A DNA stretch of 10,819 bases from Funneliformis mosseae (Eukaryota > Glomeromycota > Glomeromycetes > Glomerales > Glomeraceae): the NCBI GenBank assembly GCA_910592005.1, contig CAJVPP010003763.1:1-10819 (forward strand), written 5' to 3'. This document shows positions 8,919 to 10,819 of the stretch, piece by piece. Under the pieces are notes generated by a model. The model was not told the origin of the DNA. It saw only the letters and a program-made list of their open reading frames with translations, and ran no database searches. The first letter of the stretch is position 1. Every line of letters begins with the position of its first letter. Both the position numbers and the translations under genes were made by a program.

Positions 8919-9131
8919 TAGGTATTACAATAATATCAAAAAACTAGAGAGCTAATAAAACGTATTTCTGTATATATTAAAATTCTTCTTGAAATAATAT
9001 TTCATTTAAGAACTACTAATCTAAGAAAAAAAATGATAGCAGCAGAAATGAGAAGTGAGTTAATATAGCAAGTATAAGAAGAAGAAATAGAAGAAGAAAG
9101 CGTATTAAAGAAAAATACTATTGCAAATTAA
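8919..9131 (+). pseudogene. Decayed coding remnant with Glu-rich helix
   Basis: One plus-strand frame gives about 70 codons of helix-like protein with few interruptions: segments such as RELIKRISVYIKILLEIIFH, RKKMIAAEMRSELI and EEEIEEESVLKKN. Internal stops at 8931, 9066 and 9075 are TAA, TAG and TAA, each fitting a Gln codon changed by C-to-T. A TTTCAG just before it (8911-8916) could be an old splice acceptor. A further short readable piece (QVIEAEKHILKVGDI) follows another TTTCAG near 9171-9176. It could be a second gene or later exon of the element at 5940-8112. No family is recognised. Confidence 0.45.
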
Positions 9132-9173
9132 ATTATTTTTTTTTCATAAGATTGAAAATATGCAATAGTATTT
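9113..9173. repeat. 13-bp perfect inverted repeat
   Basis: AAATACTATTGCA (9113-9125) and TGCAATAGTATTT (9161-9173) are exact reverse complements, 35 bases apart. It lies at the edge of the decayed coding remnant. Its role is unknown. Confidence 0.7.
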
Positions 9174-9961
9174 CAGGTAATTGAAGCAGAAAAACATATT
9201 TTAAAAGTAGGAGATATTTAAAAATAACTTAGAAAGCTAATATTTGTTTATTTTTAGTAAAAATGATAAAATAAAATACAATCAATATTAAAATTAAGTT
9301 ATATTTGAACTGTAAATCTGATAAACATATATAGTTAACTTATTATTTTATATACAAATGTATAATTTTTTTTACAGATTTTTTTTTCAGATTCTGTTTT
9401 AGTATATTATATAATCTTATTTAATGTTTGTGTATTATTAATAAATTATTCTTTTTAGAAGTTTCCATATTATGCATGTAATTGATAAATTTAAATCTTT
9501 TTTAATATAAAAAAGTACTAATCTTAGACGAATCAGCAATTAAGAAGTTTTTTTAAATAATTTAATTATTATAATAATTTTTAAAAATTTTCTTAAAATT
9601 TATATATTTATAAACTAATTGAATTACTTTATTATTAATAAAAATCATAAAATTTTTTTAGTAAATTATAAAAATTATAATAATTAAGTTATTTTTTATA
9701 ATATATTTTATAATATTCTATTATGTTTAATATTATTAAAAATAAATATTAATAAAATTATCAAAGGTTAATAACAAAATTTTTAAAGATTACAAAATTT
9801 TAATTTATAAGTAATTTTAAATTATTTATTATATAATTAAAAAATAAAAGATTATATATATTTAAAAAAAAATTTAAAAAAAAATTTTTTAAAAATTTTA
9901 ATTTTCATAAAATAAATTAGAAGAGAATTTATAATAAATAATAAATAAATTTGTTTACAAA
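9174..9961. other. AT-rich stretch, no gene seen
   Basis: Apart from the short readable piece at its left edge there is no supported coding sequence. It is mostly A/T with poly(A)/poly(T) patches near 9865-9900. Confidence 0.4.
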
Positions 9962-10392
9962 AACCTTACAGTTTAAGGAATAATCTAAAATATTATAAAA
10001 TTAATTAAAAAAAATAAAATAAATAAATACCTACTAATTTTTAATATTTTGCACTATACTTTAATATAAATTGATGAATTACTAATTCAATTATTTTTAA
10101 CAAATAAATTATATTTTAATAAATGTGATTATTTTATTAATAATTTATAATAATATTAAATTAACATAATTAATTTTAATATTATCAAAATTAATAAATA
10201 TTAAAGTATACTTTGTATTATTATATTCTAATTAATTGTAAGTATTACAAATAAAGCTTTAAATAGTTCTGATTAATTTAAAGAATTTTTACTTCAGATT
10301 AATTTAGATTAATTTTAGATTACATAAAATTAATCTAAAAATTTTTAATGCATTTCAAATTTTTTTCAGATTATTTCTTAAACTGTAAGTTT
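9962..10392. mobile_element. Probable MITE-like element with ~24-bp terminal inverted repeats
   Basis: CTTACAGTTTAAGGAATAAT at 9965-9984 (repeat runs to 9986) is matched in reverse complement at 10368-10389 with one mismatch over 22 bp, and a few more outer bases pair. The enclosed 380 bp are AT-rich and non-coding. A second inverted repeat lies inside at 10303-10339. Size, lack of coding capacity and terminal repeats fit a non-autonomous DNA transposon. No clear target duplication is visible. Confidence 0.55.
10303..10339. repeat. 14-bp hairpin inside the MITE-like element
   Basis: TTTAGATTAATTTT (10303-10316) pairs perfectly with AAAATTAATCTAAA (10326-10339) across a 9-base loop. AGATTAAT also occurs as direct repeats just before it (about 10296-10320), in an 11-bp rhythm. 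Confidence 0.65.
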
Positions 10393-10483
10393 AAAATTAT
10401 TTTTAAAATATTTTATGAAATTTAAAATATTTGATATCTAATAATTATAAAAAGATAAAATAAAAATTTTAAATTTATCATTA

Positions 10484-10667
10484 GAGTTCCGGACGAGTCA
10501 AGTTAACTCACGAGTCAGATAAGCCGAGTCGAGTTCAAATCAAGTCAAGTTGGTGTTTTTTTGACTCGATGATTTGCGAGTCAAGCCAAATTCGAGTTGA
10601 GTTAAATATTTAACTCGACTCAATTTAAACTCGACTTGATTCGAGTTGACTCGAGTTGACTCGAGTT
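10484..10667. repeat. GAGTC/GAGTT-rich minisatellite
   Basis: A CpG-rich block built from GAGTC, GAGTT and their complements in both orientations. It includes an 18-bp perfect palindrome at 10599-10616 (28 bp with one wobble, 10594-10621) and three 10-bp units, TCGAGTTGAC twice and TCGAGTTGAA once, at 10641-10670. There is no coding sequence. It begins where the AT island stops. Confidence 0.8.
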
Positions 10668-10819
10668 GAACGATAAAAAAATCGTTCAAGTCAAACGATA
10701 AGGAATCGTTCAACTTGAACGATAAAAAAATCGTTCAAGAAAAACGATAAGGAATCGTTCGCCTTGAACGATAAAAAAATCGTTCAAGAAGAACGATAAA
10801 GAATCGTTCGCCTTGAACG
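10668..10819. repeat. 49-bp tandem repeat of paired hairpins
   Basis: Units start at 10668, 10717 and 10766, and a fourth starts at 10815 and is cut by the window edge, so the period is exactly 49 bp. The first half of each unit is GAACGAT, an A run and ATCGTTC, a 7- to 9-bp stem. The second half is AACGAT-5 nt-ATCGTT, a 6-bp stem. Differences between units fall mainly in the loop and spacer (AAGGA or AAAGA; CAACTT or CGCCTT) and the stems are conserved. There are no unique spacers, so it is not a CRISPR array. Confidence 0.9.

Noticed and set aside
3290..10480. Inserted mitochondrial DNA, suggested by the very high AT content
   Set aside because: No respiratory-chain protein, tRNA or rRNA stretch can be read, while transposon-like frames with transition-type stops can.
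10668..10819. CRISPR-like array
   Set aside because: Repeats are directly abutting with no unique spacers, each unit is itself a pair of palindromes, and the context is eukaryotic.

Overview
The window looks like nuclear DNA from a very AT-rich early-diverging fungus (Mucoromycota, possibly an arbuscular mycorrhizal Glomeromycotina species). This rests on composition, long A and T runs, fungal-type short-intron signals and decayed repeat genes. No ribosomal marker or firmly identified host gene is present, so the placement is an inference. I see no bacterial-style operon, tRNA, rRNA or CRISPR array.

Layout. Positions 1-143 are almost pure poly(A). Positions 144-3290 have moderate GC and carry the one convincing intact gene, on the minus strand at 1853-2890: a 345-residue protein with a C-terminal double zinc-binding module, resembling the Gag-like proteins of DIRS/Ngaro-type tyrosine-recombinase elements or their relatives. 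No reverse transcriptase or recombinase accompanies it. The same segment holds an 89-bp foldback element, some weak coding fragments (1013-1180, 1143-1527, 3000-3288) and three T-run/A-run palindromes.

Positions 3290-10480 form a 7.2-kb island of extreme AT content with few CpG sites. Within it, long plus-strand stretches (about 5940-8112 and 8919-9131) still read as protein, but are broken by stops that fit C-to-T or G-to-A changes (TAA or TAG where CAA, CAG or TGG would fit) and by small frameshifts. I read this as one or more transposon-like genes destroyed by cytosine deamination, either RIP-like or through methylated cytosine. A tract almost free of G (8375-8850) and a probable MITE-like element (9962-10392) also lie here.

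At about 10480 the composition changes abruptly to CpG-rich simple repeats: a GAGTC/GAGTT-rich minisatellite, then a 49-bp tandem repeat in which every unit folds into two CGAT/ATCG hairpins. The array runs off the end of the window.

The genes do not form a pathway. The window is best read as a repeat-rich chromosome segment with one surviving Gag-like gene beside a graveyard of mutated elements.
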